The notes: generated by a model from the letters alone, not told the origin. A stretch of DNA of 64,000 nucleotides from Pyrinomonadaceae bacterium (GCA_030841085.1 JAVEDP010000038.1:62001-126000); one strand, 5' to 3'. Counted from the stretch's first letter, positions 45,701 to 54,459 are shown. Numbers and translations: made by a program.

Positions 45701-47566
45701 TTGGATGTTTTTGAAGTTCTTGCAGCCGTTGAGAGTCTTGCCATCCGTGCTGTAACGAATGGGACAAAGTTGGCGAAAGTAGGCACTGATCGCTTCGCTT
45801 GGTTTTTTTGCTGTAACTGCGGCACTGACTTTCTTGCCCGGACCTTTGTTTTTGGCGTCGTCCGTATCAAACGGGTCGTCCTGTTCCACCGTTAATATCT
45901 CTTTGTTGTCTTCCAACCTGAGAACGTGAATGACGTTGTCGCCCGCTTGATAGGCTAAGGATTTAGAGTCGGGGTTGAAAGCGACAGCGCGAATGCTTTT
46001 ATTCTTGAAGAGCAGGTTGCGTAGCTGGTCGCCGGCTTCAATCAAACTGGAAAACGCATCGCCAACGTCACCGACGATTGGAACTCTGCCGACCTTGCGT
46101 CCGACGGCGATGAAATCTTCCTCCCCTGGTCCGTCGATGAGTTTCTTTAGTTCCTTACCGTCGTTAACGGTATAGGCTTTCAGCGTGCCGTTGATATTGC
46201 CGCAAGCAATAAGAGCGCCGTCAAGACTAAATGATAAGGAAGAAAGCGCCGCTATGTCGGTGTTGATTATGCGACTCTCTTTGCCGGTAGCGGTCGACCA
46301 AATCTTTATTCGATAGCCTTCAACGACTCCTGCCACCAGAGCGCCGTCGCTGCTCAAAGCCACCAACGGCACATATTCCTTATTCGCCATTTGATACAAG
46401 ACGCTGCTCTTGGCTATGTCCCAAACCTTGACGCCGCCGTTGCCGCCGCTGACCAAAACTTTGCCCGAGGAACTAAAGGCCACCGGCGCCGGCAAATTGA
46501 AAAAAGGATTGGTGTCTTCGCTTTTGCCGATCTTAGGCAGCGGGATAGGGATCAGGCTTCCGCCACCGCTCTTAATCGGCGTCAAACGATGAAGGATCCT
46601 GGCGGTGCTGACATCGAAAATACGAAGCACGCCGTTTTTGCTCAGACAGGCTATGCTGCGGCTGTCAGGGTTAAAGGCCATGCCAATCACTTGATAGCCC
46701 GGCACGCTCACGATCTCCTGGCCCTTGCTGGTCAACCAAAGTTTGACCACCCCGTCGGCGGCCAATGTCGCCAGAAGTTTTCCGTTTGGACTGTAGACAA
46801 AATCGGTGACCATAGACGTATGACTGGTTTGAACAACCAAACGCGGTCGCGCGCTAGCGCTGAATAAATCAGTAGTCGAAGTGCGCACCGGCGCAGCGTT
46901 AGCATTCCCGTTGTCCGGTAGCGGTGGGGTTGAACCTGGTTGCGTTGGCGCGGCAGGAGAAGCTGCTTTACTCAAAACCGTTTCGACGATCTTGTTTAGA
47001 ACCGAACGTAGAATTGCCTCGGCGTCTTTTCCTTTTTCCGCTAAAGTTTGCTCGGGCGATATTTGACCGCTATCGACATCATCAACGCGATACTGCACTT
47101 CTAATTTATACTTAGCTCCAAACGGCAATCTGAAAGTAGGAGAGTCGCCGGCGATGGTCAGGAATAATAAAAGCTGACAACCCTCTTTCGCGGCTTCTCG
47201 CTTAAGTGTATTGGGGTCGGTGGCGTTTTCAAGAATAGCGGCTTGTACGATTTGCTCTTTTGGCTTCAATAGCCCTATCAACCGGTCGACAAAAGCTTCA
47301 CCCGATAACGATCCCTTCTTTATGGTTGGCGACAATATGCACAACCGCACCGGCTTATTTTGGGATGGAGTCGTTACCGCGGATGCTTCGTTAGAGTTCT
47401 TGAAAAGGCTTTCATACGGATTGGCTGCAAGCGGTTGCCGCTCGTTGCGTCGAACTATGGGCTGAGCAAAAGCAGGCAACAAAGAGAAATTCAACGCACA
47501 CATTATCAGCGCGCTGAAAAGTCTTTGGAAAGTCCGGAGAAAACAATGATGAGTATTGGTTCTCAC
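42773..47566 (-). CDS. Secreted WD40 repeat - caspase-like protease
   Basis: A 1597-residue protein. The start is GTG at 47566, supported by AGGAGG six bases upstream. A signal peptide ends near residue 35 (PAFAQ). A small alpha/beta domain (about 70-205) follows. Residues about 250-1010 hold many WD40-type repeats (for example MVTDFVYSPNGKLLATLAADGVVKLW), enough for two propellers. A linker with Ig-like character follows, then a caspase-type domain with the dyad His1359 (LYSSHGYAD) and Cys1416 (LIVDACHSTA), both intact. The tail is Asn/Ala/Pro-rich. Bacterial caspase-WD40 proteins are proposed signalling or death proteases. It heads an operon with a kinase and a DUF4384 protein. Confidence 0.9.
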   Translation of the reverse strand: MRTNTHHCFLRTFQRLFSALIMCALNFSLLPAFAQPIVRRNERQPLAANPYESLFKNSNEASAVTTPSQNKPVRLCILSPTIKKGSLSGEAFVDRLIGLLKPKEQIVQAAILENATDPNTLKREAAKEGCQLLLFLTIAGDSPTFRLPFGAKYKLEVQYRVDDVDSGQISPEQTLAEKGKDAEAILRSVLNKIVETVLSKAASPAAPTQPGSTPPLPDNGNANAAPVRTSTTDLFSASARPRLVVQTSHTSMVTDFVYSPNGKLLATLAADGVVKLWLTSKGQEIVSVPGYQVIGMAFNPDSRSIACLSKNGVLRIFDVSTARILHRLTPIKSGGGSLIPIPLPKIGKSEDTNPFFNLPAPVAFSSSGKVLVSGGNGGVKVWDIAKSSVLYQMANKEYVPLVALSSDGALVAGVVEGYRIKIWSTATGKESRIINTDIAALSSLSFSLDGALIACGNINGTLKAYTVNDGKELKKLIDGPGEEDFIAVGRKVGRVPIVGDVGDAFSSLIEAGDQLRNLLFKNKSIRAVAFNPDSKSLAYQAGDNVIHVLRLEDNKEILTVEQDDPFDTDDAKNKGPGKKVSAAVTAKKPSEAISAYFRQLCPIRYSTDGKTLNGCKNFKNIQRWDAVTGQELATLAVAKRGSIKGQKVPIPFPLTTVPRFANDKLLLTSSFAGGVKLWDLEKRSNPQRIVETSPALGNNLPVSPDGQLLLHVSPDEKTLTVRGLNSEKDIQSFAVEDPPTQKIIAAQFSPDNKMVVLEILEEKVRLKFFASRKVQLRIMDISSGQRVFDAGNILENQFSFSPDTKKFAYMPKGQSIWDSFRNKTEIDVYEVGQPAAWRELYEKDVEREFQSNFVSKVVFSSDSKLMASEDKDKIKVWEADNGKELYDHKLDLGTDVSSFIFVPQKNVLTFTIFSKIYSWDLISKRVEKLKIETDVWGSLAYSPNGKTIALGGVENKVRLFNVATQDELGILVAPNEDDWMLTTPDGRFDTSRLDEIEEVHWIMPNEPYNPEPVEVFMRYFYEPRLLTRLLSADEFGELPDLAKTNRAQPKVKIKEVIPVNADTVRITVEVADAASETQTDAQGQPRRSGVYDVRLFRNGQLVGYSTPAAENSVAPSVTQTLTEELAAWRAANKIQLDAGAGRTLLTFNNVKVPQRSEKSEIVFSAYAFNEDRVKSLTDRFHYALPAAAQARKGRAYIISVGVTAFENPTFNLEFPGNDAKELQVAMARDLAATGQFSEIVPISLTSKYKKQGEQTVDSENLATKENFRRVLTRLNNRAQQATMETIKPAAAAALALTPRPTKAARGKKPPAKVVTAPATKTKSDKADMPRPASGGSIANFDKLRPATPDDMVLILYSSHGYADRAGNFYLIPYDTGAGTQKVFTDQVRRHSISSDDLSLWLRDVDAGELVLIVDACHSTAAVEGGGFRPGPMGSRGLGQLSYDKGMRILTATQADNVALENKSISQGLLSYALTRDGLGSQHADFKPVDKTITLLEWLEYGEDRVPKLNEQIRNGQISSASSPAGDQPRLILQDNARGLQDTGTTTPITGDSPAPGLNAGTIPAANNNAQANAGRLQQPALFDFARGSRDTIVARNP

Positions 47567-48142
47567 AAGCGCCTCCTGAAGGGTGATGAGGTTAAGAGTT
47601 TACTTTGAATTCAAAACAATGGTTTAAGAGGTATACGGAACAATCTGCAACAACAATTCACGTGAACATGGTCGCGGCCCATCGTGTCGCACGAAATCCT
47701 GCGGGAATGAGTGCGCGCATCGTAACACAGGGCTTGCTGTTGTACACGAGTCAATTGCCAGGGAGTCGTTATGCAGAACGCGGCGGAAGGGATTCTTGTA
47801 GACTCTGAAATCGAACGCTCCATGACGAACAATGCGTCGTCAGGTGTAGCCGGACATGTAGAGCACGCGTATTTCAGTTTATGGAAGCTGAACCCGTTAT
47901 CGTCGGCCTGTGGCAGCACGAATATGGAATCTGCAGTACTGCATGCGCAAATGGAGGTTCTTGCACGACAAACGGGACTTGGAATTTCTTTGCCGACGGT
48001 TGGCAGATCGACTTGCCTTTCACCTTCCACTGCAACAGCATAACGGTGAATGGTCATTAAGGATCGCTGGGGGTAGCGGATCTTTTCCTGGCTACCCCTG
48101 CGACATTCCACGAGCAAAAATGCTTTCCGATGGAGGGAATCT
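47567..48142. other. 576-bp intergenic region between caspase gene and STN-like gene
   Basis: This divergent region should contain promoters for both sides, not recognised by consensus. A hairpin at about 48068-48098 pairs GGGGTAGC with GCTACCCC around a 13-nt loop; it precedes the STN-like gene. A small open frame at 47771-48043 (listed separately) lies within it. Confidence 0.45.
47771..48043 (+). CDS. Possible small protein (90 aa), unknown
   Basis: An open frame starting ATG at 47771, preceded by GGGAG with five bases of spacing. It reads MQNAAEGILVDSEIERSM, then HVEHAYFSLWKLNPLSS and VLHAQMEVLARQTGLGISLP. Composition is protein-like (mixed helix-forming residues, two Cys). It has no recognised domain and no signal peptide. 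A longer antisense frame (47611-48117) is rich in Cys, Arg and Ser and looks like a shadow. Its position in the divergent region of the caspase operon makes a small regulator possible. The evidence is mostly the ribosome site. Confidence 0.35.
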   Translation: MQNAAEGILVDSEIERSMTNNASSGVAGHVEHAYFSLWKLNPLSSACGSTNMESAVLHAQMEVLARQTGLGISLPTVGRSTCLSPSTATA

Positions 48143-48883
48143 ATGTTTCGTTACACAATAATCAAATTCAGCGTACTTCTCTTTGTAATGTTTTTTGTTC
48201 TCCCCTCGTCTTCTGTAACTGGACAACGCCTGCAATCCAAACTGAACCAAAGAGTCAAAGCTTTTGATTCGGAAAGCCCGTCGACTGTAGGTCAGCTCAT
48301 CGATTTCAGTCAACGCTTTGAGATTCCTCTGGGCATCGAATCGCGTGATGACTCGCATGAGAACGTGGCACCGCCTATTCATGCTCGGAACACGACTGCA
48401 AAATGCATACTTCAGCAGATCGTTCAGGAAAACGCGGGCACTGATCTCATCTTAAGCGGCGATGTTGTTCGCGTCTTTTCGCCAGGTATTGTTGATGATG
48501 ACCGAAATTTCTTAAATCTCCGTATACCCCATTTTCAGGTCAACAATGAAAGTTTGTTCGGAGCGGATTTCTTACTCAGAGTGAGCATAACTGAGGTTCT
48601 CAATCCCAGGGCCGGCGGGTATGGGGGAGGACATGGTCATGGGGTGCCACGAAGCGATACCTTTGATATTCGCAATCTCAGTTTCTCTCTACACAATGCA
48701 ACGGTTCGCCAGATCCTCAGTAGTATTGTGGCGAGGCAGGGCAACGCTCTCTGGGTCGCTCGTATTAAGCCAATGCAGATGATGGCCAATGGACGTTTTT
48801 ATGTCCAAGCTGCGTCGGCAACGAGCAAGGAGACAGCGCCGGGTTTTCAATGGGAGTTCATCCCTTTGAAACAAAATAAGTAA
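48143..48883 (+). CDS. Secreted STN-like domain protein
   Basis: A 246-residue protein with GGAGGG upstream and a signal peptide (MFRYTIIKFSVLLFVMFFVLPSSSVTGQ). Residues about 40-115 look like the STN (secretin and TonB N-terminal short) fold: TVGQLIDFSQRFEIPLGIES, then NTTAKCILQQIVQENAG and LILSGDVVRVFSP. A second similar part, about 170-225, repeats the logic (FSLHNATVRQILSSIVARQG). A Gly/His stretch GGYGGGHGHG lies near 160. There is no secretin pore or TonB barrel attached. It may be a periplasmic regulator or adaptor; the role is unknown. It lies divergent from the caspase operon and 230 bp before a second secreted protein. Confidence 0.68.
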   Translation: MFRYTIIKFSVLLFVMFFVLPSSSVTGQRLQSKLNQRVKAFDSESPSTVGQLIDFSQRFEIPLGIESRDDSHENVAPPIHARNTTAKCILQQIVQENAGTDLILSGDVVRVFSPGIVDDDRNFLNLRIPHFQVNNESLFGADFLLRVSITEVLNPRAGGYGGGHGHGVPRSDTFDIRNLSFSLHNATVRQILSSIVARQGNALWVARIKPMQMMANGRFYVQAASATSKETAPGFQWEFIPLKQNK

Positions 48884-49113
48884 GCAACTTGAGAGGTGAA
48901 TTCGGCGAGCGTTGTCACCCCGCATGATTCGGGCATCTTATCGGTTGTTCCGTCGTGCCAATCCTACGGCTTTGGAGCAGGAGTGGGTTCCACAACCTTT
49001 CGTGGCACTGCTACGGATGTGCCGGGACCGCACTGCTGGGATCAGACGTTGCATGCCTCACTTCCGCAACTGTAAATGCGCCTAGCAAGCGGAGAACGAC
49101 GAAAGGGGAAACA

Positions 49114-50007
49114 ATGGAAAGAACTAGGATTCTTACTTTCTTCATTGCAATCACGCTATCTGCATCTGGGCTGGTCGGCCAAAACCCACAGCGCTTGCCG
49201 TCCGATGACATTCAGGGGCGCCAAGTAAGAGGAATCAAACTCAATAATGTCACAATAGTAAATGCGTCAAAGACTGCGGACTTGCGGGAGGACATCGCTC
49301 GCCTCGAACTTCTTCGCTCTCACAACCTGGACGAGGTGATCTTGACAGCGAAAGAATTAGAGCATAAATGGCAGGGAGCAAATAGAGATCTTTACGCCCT
49401 GATGATGCTGCACGTGTGCAGTGAGATCTCGAACCGCGGCCTCAATGACCTCCGCGTAAGATTTCAGAGTGAAAGATTTGCATTAACGGCTCTTAGCAAT
49501 CCTGACTTCTCGATAGAGCGCGAGTGGGAACTACTTTCCTACTTGCAGGAGGATCTGAACCCTGCAGATAGCAAAGACTGGGTAAAGGAACGCGGCGAGA
49601 AAGCACGATTATGGCTGCATGGCTGGCGCAGACTCGAAAAGGAAACGGATCCGAGATTTAACAAGGATGACCGTCCATTTCTTAATATTGTTCCGCCGGT
49701 AGAAACTCAACTCCCAGCGGGTGTTGCGCCGGAGGCCATCAAGAATGAAAAACTCCGCGCTGAATACACTGCCGCAATCGCAGCAAACGCCGAAAAAACG
49801 CGTAGATACAATCAACAATATATCCTACGGCGCGATGGGCCTGCTTTCATGAATGCGGCAAAGAAATATCTGGTCAGAGCGTACTCGAAACCGCCGCAAA
49901 ACCCGGACGAACTTCGAAGATATTTGACGGCTTACATCACAGATACAGCCGCTCGACGTACCCTTCTCGCCGAGGTTCGGAAGAATCTACAAAAGGATCG
50001 TCAATAG
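49114..50007 (+). CDS. Secreted protein of unknown function
   Basis: About 297 residues from ATG at 49114, preceded by AAAGGGGAAA; the longer frame from 48955 lacks a ribosome site. The N-terminus is a signal peptide (MERTRILTFFIAITLSASGLVGQ). The rest is mostly helical and charged (REDIARLELLRSHNLDEVILTAKELEHKW, KLRAEYTAAIAANAEKTRRYNQQYILRRD). I do not recognise a family. It follows the STN-like gene on the same strand, about 230 bp away. Confidence 0.6.
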   Translation: MERTRILTFFIAITLSASGLVGQNPQRLPSDDIQGRQVRGIKLNNVTIVNASKTADLREDIARLELLRSHNLDEVILTAKELEHKWQGANRDLYALMMLHVCSEISNRGLNDLRVRFQSERFALTALSNPDFSIEREWELLSYLQEDLNPADSKDWVKERGEKARLWLHGWRRLEKETDPRFNKDDRPFLNIVPPVETQLPAGVAPEAIKNEKLRAEYTAAIAANAEKTRRYNQQYILRRDGPAFMNAAKKYLVRAYSKPPQNPDELRRYLTAYITDTAARRTLLAEVRKNLQKDRQ

Positions 50008-50305
50008 GGAATCGGAGGATTCGCTTATTTCCCAATTCACCCAAACCGTAACGGAACCCGTAAACAGTTGGCTCGTTGCCAACTTACGCAGGGCCGCGCA
50101 TTCGCGATCCTGTCTTATTCACATCGTTGGTGAAATGTCCCTGCGAAGTCGAGGCCGTTCCTAAATCGAACATCCCCCGCCACGTTTAGTCCATGTACCA
50201 GGTTCGTCGCAACGCCTCGGCGTCCACCACTTTCAGCGCGATTCAGCAGCACTAGCGGCGTGTCGCAACGTCAACGCTTCATTTCGCGTGACTACCGTCT
50301 TTCAG
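50008..50305. other. About 300-bp convergent gap, nothing recognised
   Basis: It separates the secreted gene ending at 50007 from the outer-membrane gene ending at 50306. I see no terminator with a T-tract and no gene. Confidence 0.4.
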
Positions 50306-51019
50306 TTAGAAACTAAATCCGTAAAATACGCCCAGCGAATTATTGCCGCGCCCGTTGTTTCCAACGTTGTAGCCGGCGTACAGCACGTGTTTCGGCGAAA
50401 GCGTTATTCCGACTCCCGCAACCACGTAACCATAGTCGTTGTTGCCGCTGGACCAGTCGCTTACAAACGAAAGCTTTCTGGTGATGGGTTGCTCGTAACC
50501 AAGCAACACTCCGCTTTTGCTGCTTCCGCCTGCGAAAGAGCCGACCAAACTGTAACCGCCGACTGTTAACCGCGGCCCCCAGTTACCCTTAATCCTCTTG
50601 CTGGCAACGGCATAGATCGTTCCGCGCATGTTGGTCGCAGAGCGGTGCGTTACGGGAATAGTGACAACCGTCCCGACAGCCACGCTTATTCCATTGCCTT
50701 CATTGCTGTAAAGCTGGAGTTTGAAGTTCGGTTGAATTACTACCGCTCCGGCTGGTGAAGTTTTGGTATAGAAGGCGTTAAGTCCAACCTCTGTCCGTTT
50801 TCTCAAACCATAGACCAGGCGCGTGCCAAATATTTGATAGCCGCCGTTTTCATACGCGGTCAGATGGGCCAGGAAATCTGCTTCGATATAAAGTTTGTGC
50901 CGCGCCTGAACGTCAGTAGATGCGATGTTGAAGACTGTGGACTGGGCCGAGGCGGTGCGCGTAAGTATTGCAAAGGCACAGAGCAGGACGAGCGCAGGTA
51001 TTGTCGATTTAGGGTACAT
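50306..51019 (-). CDS. Outer-membrane beta-barrel-like protein
   Basis: About 237 residues from ATG at 51019. A signal peptide is followed by ASAQSTVFNI. The rest is alternating strand-like sequence (YIEADFLAHLTAYENGGYQIFGTRLVYGL, GISVAVGTVVTIPVTHRS, SGVLLGYEQPITRKLSFVSDWSSG), rich in Gly and aromatic residues. The C-terminal residue is Phe (YGFSF), typical of outer-membrane barrels recognised by BamA. The exact family is unknown. It might be a small porin-like barrel. Confidence 0.68.
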   Translation of the reverse strand: MYPKSTIPALVLLCAFAILTRTASAQSTVFNIASTDVQARHKLYIEADFLAHLTAYENGGYQIFGTRLVYGLRKRTEVGLNAFYTKTSPAGAVVIQPNFKLQLYSNEGNGISVAVGTVVTIPVTHRSATNMRGTIYAVASKRIKGNWGPRLTVGGYSLVGSFAGGSSKSGVLLGYEQPITRKLSFVSDWSSGNNDYGYVVAGVGITLSPKHVLYAGYNVGNNGRGNNSLGVFYGFSF

Positions 51020-51022
51020 CAC

Positions 51023-51370
51023 GTGTGATTAACCTTTCGTTGTCTTGACATCTTTCCTGGAAGATCGACGGCTGCCATGCACGGTGCAGAAGGGGCGCTG
51101 TCTGTCACTCTTTGCTCATCAAGAATCGTTCAGATACTCAGATGGACCGGAGTGGGGCGTCGACGGGGCGGAAGGCAGCAACTGACACCGGCAGAGGCGC
51201 CGCAGACGGGCAGTTAGACACATCGCCACGACAAAACTCGCGGAATGCATCCGTTTATCTAACTAGGCAGTTGTCGGACCGTTGGAAGAAATGGAAAGCT
51301 ACACCCGGTCAGGGCGAGATCCGAGATGGTCTCAATGAAGCTGTACATTTCTTCGTTAAGGTTCAAATAA
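51023..51370. other. About 350-bp intergenic region, no gene supported
   Basis: It lies upstream of the outer-membrane gene (minus) and downstream of the TonB gene (minus). A 127-codon frame at 51112-51495 runs through the terminator and into the TonB gene's end, so it is rejected. No clear promoter was seen. Confidence 0.45.
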
Positions 51371-51410
51371 AAACGACGGGCAGCCAACTTTCATTGGCTG
51401 CCCGTCGTTT
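51371..51410 (-). terminator. Strong Rho-independent terminator of the TonB receptor gene
   Basis: A perfect 17-bp stem pairs 51371-51387 with 51394-51410 around a 6-nt loop. On the minus strand it is followed by TTTATTTGAAC, a T-tract. It sits 23 bases after the receptor's stop. On the plus strand the stem ends with TTT, so it may act both ways. Confidence 0.9.
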
Positions 51411-51432
51411 TGAATTCCCTGCGGAAACAGTT

Positions 51433-54400
51433 TTAGAAATCGAATCTGGCGCCGAGTTGAAATTCGCGGTTATAGCTCGAGTTAAATGTGAATGAAGGTG
51501 AGCCCGACACGAATATGCGCGGCGTACCAAAGTTTGTTGTCCTGGTTAGACGTCCGCCGCCCGTCGTGGCAAAGGTGTACTGCGTGTTGTTGACAGCCTG
51601 AACGTTCGAGCTGTTAAAGAGGTTAAAGCCTTCCGCAAACAAAGACAGGCGAGACCGTTCGCCCAAGCGAATGATGCGGCCCACCCGCAGATCAATCTGA
51701 TAAAACCCAGGAGTCGTAAATTGATTCCGCAGGGTTCCCGGTGCGCGATCATTGGCGGTGTTGCCGTCGTTGTTCGGGTCGTTGGAAACCGCCGCCGAGT
51801 AGGTAAAACCCGACTGCGCCGAGAGAATTCCGGTGATCAAGTAGTCGCTCAAAAGCGCGCGGACGAACTTATTGTCGCTGTGTCTGAAAGTTCCGGTCTC
51901 ATAAACCGGGCTAAAGATAAAGCGGTGACGAACATCCAGGTCTGAAATCCCATATTCCCCCGAGAGATCAAACTGATTCTGAGCGATCTTCGAGTCGTCA
52001 GCTCCCGGAACTACCGATGTCTGATCGGGCTTGCTGTCTTTGGCTTTCGACAAAGTGTAGCTGGTGTTGAACTGGAAACGATGGGAAAAGCGGCGGTTCA
52101 ATTGCAGGCTCAAGCCCTGGTAAAAAGACTTGGCCGTGCTTTCAAACAAGCTGATGCGCTGGAATTGCGGGATCGGACGCGTAGCTGGAAATCTTTGCAC
52201 CGTCAAGGTCTCGCCTGTCGCCGTTCCTGAAGCGTCAAAAACGGGGAACGTGGTGGCAACCGGTGCGTTCAGGTTTGCGTTTCTGGTGCGAGTTATTTTG
52301 CTGCCGCGAAACATTTGATACTCCGCGGAAAAAGTCGTGTTGGCAAACACTTCCTTTTCGAACTGCAAATGGAATTGCTGCGTGAAGGGCTGTTGATAAT
52401 TCTTATCAAACAAATAAAGGTTCGGCGTCACCGCAGCGACAGTTGTGGGAATGCTCGCGAAAACGTTCGGGAAGGTCGGGCAAAGAGCCGGTGTCAACGT
52501 GCAATTGATGTCTAGCGCGATGACCTGTAGCCCATTCTGAGAGTGGGCCGTTCCGGTAATGATCGATGGAGTGCGTCCGTAGAAGATTCCGTAGGCAGCG
52601 CGAATTACCGTTTTCGGATCGAAGGAATACGCCATTCCGAGTCGCGGCGCAAAATTGTTTTTATCTTTCGGTTGAAATCCGGTATTGAATCCCGCAGCCA
52701 CTAAAGCCGGATCAGGATTGCTGATTGGCGGTTTGGCAATTGCCTGATAATCGTAGCGCAGGCCGAGATTTAAAGTTAATTTGGGAGTGGCCCGCCAGTC
52801 ATCCTGTACAAAAAATCCGTACTCCGAACTGTTCGGGAATGTAGTTCCCCCCGAGGTCCCTGCTCCGGCAAAGCTCTGGCGGTATCTCGAAGGCGTTCCC
52901 GCAGCCAAATTCGCGTAGCTCGTAAATGTATAAGCACCACTGAAGAGGCCGGGGAAGAAATTGAAGATGCGGTCAAACAACAAATCTGCGCCATATTTAA
53001 CGCTGTGATTCCCGGCAATCCTGGTCTGGTTATCAATGAATTGATAACGCCGGATAGTCGTTTCCCGGGGACTGAAGTTGTTGCGCCCAAACGTGAACGT
53101 TCCGTCACTTATGCCCCCGGCCGAAGCGGTGACCGCTGTTTCCGGAGCGGTTGAGTTTGACAATCCCGGCTCGCGGTCGCGCGAATACTGGAAACGAAAT
53201 TCGTTGATCAGATTGTTGAGAATGGTAGACGTCCAACCGGTTGAAAGGGTCGAAGTCTTTACGTTGCTGTTTCCCGTGTGCTCCAGAGAGCTTGTAGTAC
53301 CTGAGGCTTCCAGGTTCGTTCCCGTAAAATTCTGCTGATTGAAACGAATCCAGAGTTGGTTGCGGTTGTTGATATTGAAATCTGTTTTGACCAGAAACGT
53401 GTCCTGGACGCGATCGATATTGTAGGACGCGGCTTTCGGCGTCAGCAAAGCTTGAATGGCGGCTGGAGCAAATGGCAGCGAACGCAGAACAACCGGATTC
53501 GGAAGTTTGGAGCGCTGTCCTTCATAAGCGCCGAAGAAGAAGGCTTTATCTTTTCTGATCGGGCCGCCGATAGTTCCACCGAATTGATTGATCTGGCCGG
53601 GCGGGCGCGGGCGATTCACCGCAACGAGAACCGGACTGCGGGCGTTCAATGATTCGTCGCGGAAATACTCAAACGCGCTGCCGGTAAACCTGTTGGTTCC
53701 CGATTTGGTTACAACGTTGATAACGGCGCCGGCGGCGCGTCCGAATTCTGCCGAAAAACCATTCTGGTTGACTTGAAATTCCCTGACCGTGTCAATCGAA
53801 AATTGTGACGGCGCGCGTCCCGATCCGGTCCTGCCGGAAGATTGGCCGAAAAAGGTGTTGTCGCTACTTGTTCCGTCAATCTGCAGACTATTCAAAGTTC
53901 CCTTCTGTCCGCCGACTGCCAAGTCGCCCGAGCGCGTCGGATCGCGAACGATTCCCGGCGTCAAAGTAACAAAGTCAAGAAAATTGCGGCCATTCGTCGG
54001 GAGATTTATCACGCGGCGTTCATCGACTGTTGAGGAGACTGATGTCCGCGTGGTTTCCACACTTTCGCCCTGGGCCTCCACGTTAACAACGTTGGCGGTT
54101 CCGCCGGCAGTCAAAACGACTTGAAGCGTGTTTTTCGCGCCGACCGTAACTTTCACGTTTTCGTAAGTTGCGCCGGCAAAGCCGCTAGCCGCAGCAGTCG
54201 TAACCTTATAGTTTCCGGGCTGCAAAAACGACAGGACAAAGGTACCGTCGTCGTTTGTCTGTGCGGTCTTTTCGAAACCTGTGTCCACATTGGTTGCCGT
54301 AACTGTTACGTTCGGCACCACCGCGCCGTTTGGATCGACGATGGTGCCTTCAATATTGCCGGTGGTTGCTTGCGATTGACCAAAAGCGCAGATTGCAGTC

Positions 54401-54459
54401 GCCAGAATAAACACGGCGAGCAGACAAAGTCGGACGATGGGGGTTTTAGGGGTACTCAT
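51433..54459 (-). CDS. TonB-dependent outer-membrane receptor, Oar-like
   Basis: A 1008-residue protein with AGGAG before ATG at 54459 and a signal peptide (ATAICAFGQ). Residues about 32-120 form the carboxypeptidase-regulatory-like domain (GNIEGTIVDPNGAVVPNVTVTATN), hallmark of Oar-type receptors in Acidobacteriota. The plug follows, about 130-260 (RVINLPTNGRNFLDFVTLTPG, VINVVTKSGTNRFTGSAFEYF). The barrel continues to the terminal Phe (FQLGARFDF). Such receptors import large or complex ligands using TonB energy, but the substrate cannot be predicted here. A canonical TonB box is not obvious. It stands alone, with a strong terminator downstream. Confidence 0.92.
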   Translation of the reverse strand: MSTPKTPIVRLCLLAVFILATAICAFGQSQATTGNIEGTIVDPNGAVVPNVTVTATNVDTGFEKTAQTNDDGTFVLSFLQPGNYKVTTAAASGFAGATYENVKVTVGAKNTLQVVLTAGGTANVVNVEAQGESVETTRTSVSSTVDERRVINLPTNGRNFLDFVTLTPGIVRDPTRSGDLAVGGQKGTLNSLQIDGTSSDNTFFGQSSGRTGSGRAPSQFSIDTVREFQVNQNGFSAEFGRAAGAVINVVTKSGTNRFTGSAFEYFRDESLNARSPVLVAVNRPRPPGQINQFGGTIGGPIRKDKAFFFGAYEGQRSKLPNPVVLRSLPFAPAAIQALLTPKAASYNIDRVQDTFLVKTDFNINNRNQLWIRFNQQNFTGTNLEASGTTSSLEHTGNSNVKTSTLSTGWTSTILNNLINEFRFQYSRDREPGLSNSTAPETAVTASAGGISDGTFTFGRNNFSPRETTIRRYQFIDNQTRIAGNHSVKYGADLLFDRIFNFFPGLFSGAYTFTSYANLAAGTPSRYRQSFAGAGTSGGTTFPNSSEYGFFVQDDWRATPKLTLNLGLRYDYQAIAKPPISNPDPALVAAGFNTGFQPKDKNNFAPRLGMAYSFDPKTVIRAAYGIFYGRTPSIITGTAHSQNGLQVIALDINCTLTPALCPTFPNVFASIPTTVAAVTPNLYLFDKNYQQPFTQQFHLQFEKEVFANTTFSAEYQMFRGSKITRTRNANLNAPVATTFPVFDASGTATGETLTVQRFPATRPIPQFQRISLFESTAKSFYQGLSLQLNRRFSHRFQFNTSYTLSKAKDSKPDQTSVVPGADDSKIAQNQFDLSGEYGISDLDVRHRFIFSPVYETGTFRHSDNKFVRALLSDYLITGILSAQSGFTYSAAVSNDPNNDGNTANDRAPGTLRNQFTTPGFYQIDLRVGRIIRLGERSRLSLFAEGFNLFNSSNVQAVNNTQYTFATTGGGRLTRTTNFGTPRIFVSGSPSFTFNSSYNREFQLGARFDF

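Noticed and set aside
47611-48117. 168-codon minus-strand frame in the 47.6-48.1 kb gap
   Set aside because: Cys/Arg/Ser-rich chance-like composition and no ribosome site; the opposite-strand 90-codon frame is more protein-like.
51112-51495. 127-codon plus-strand frame
   Set aside because: It passes through the perfect 17-bp terminator and the end of the TonB gene; Arg/Lys/Ser-rich, no domain.
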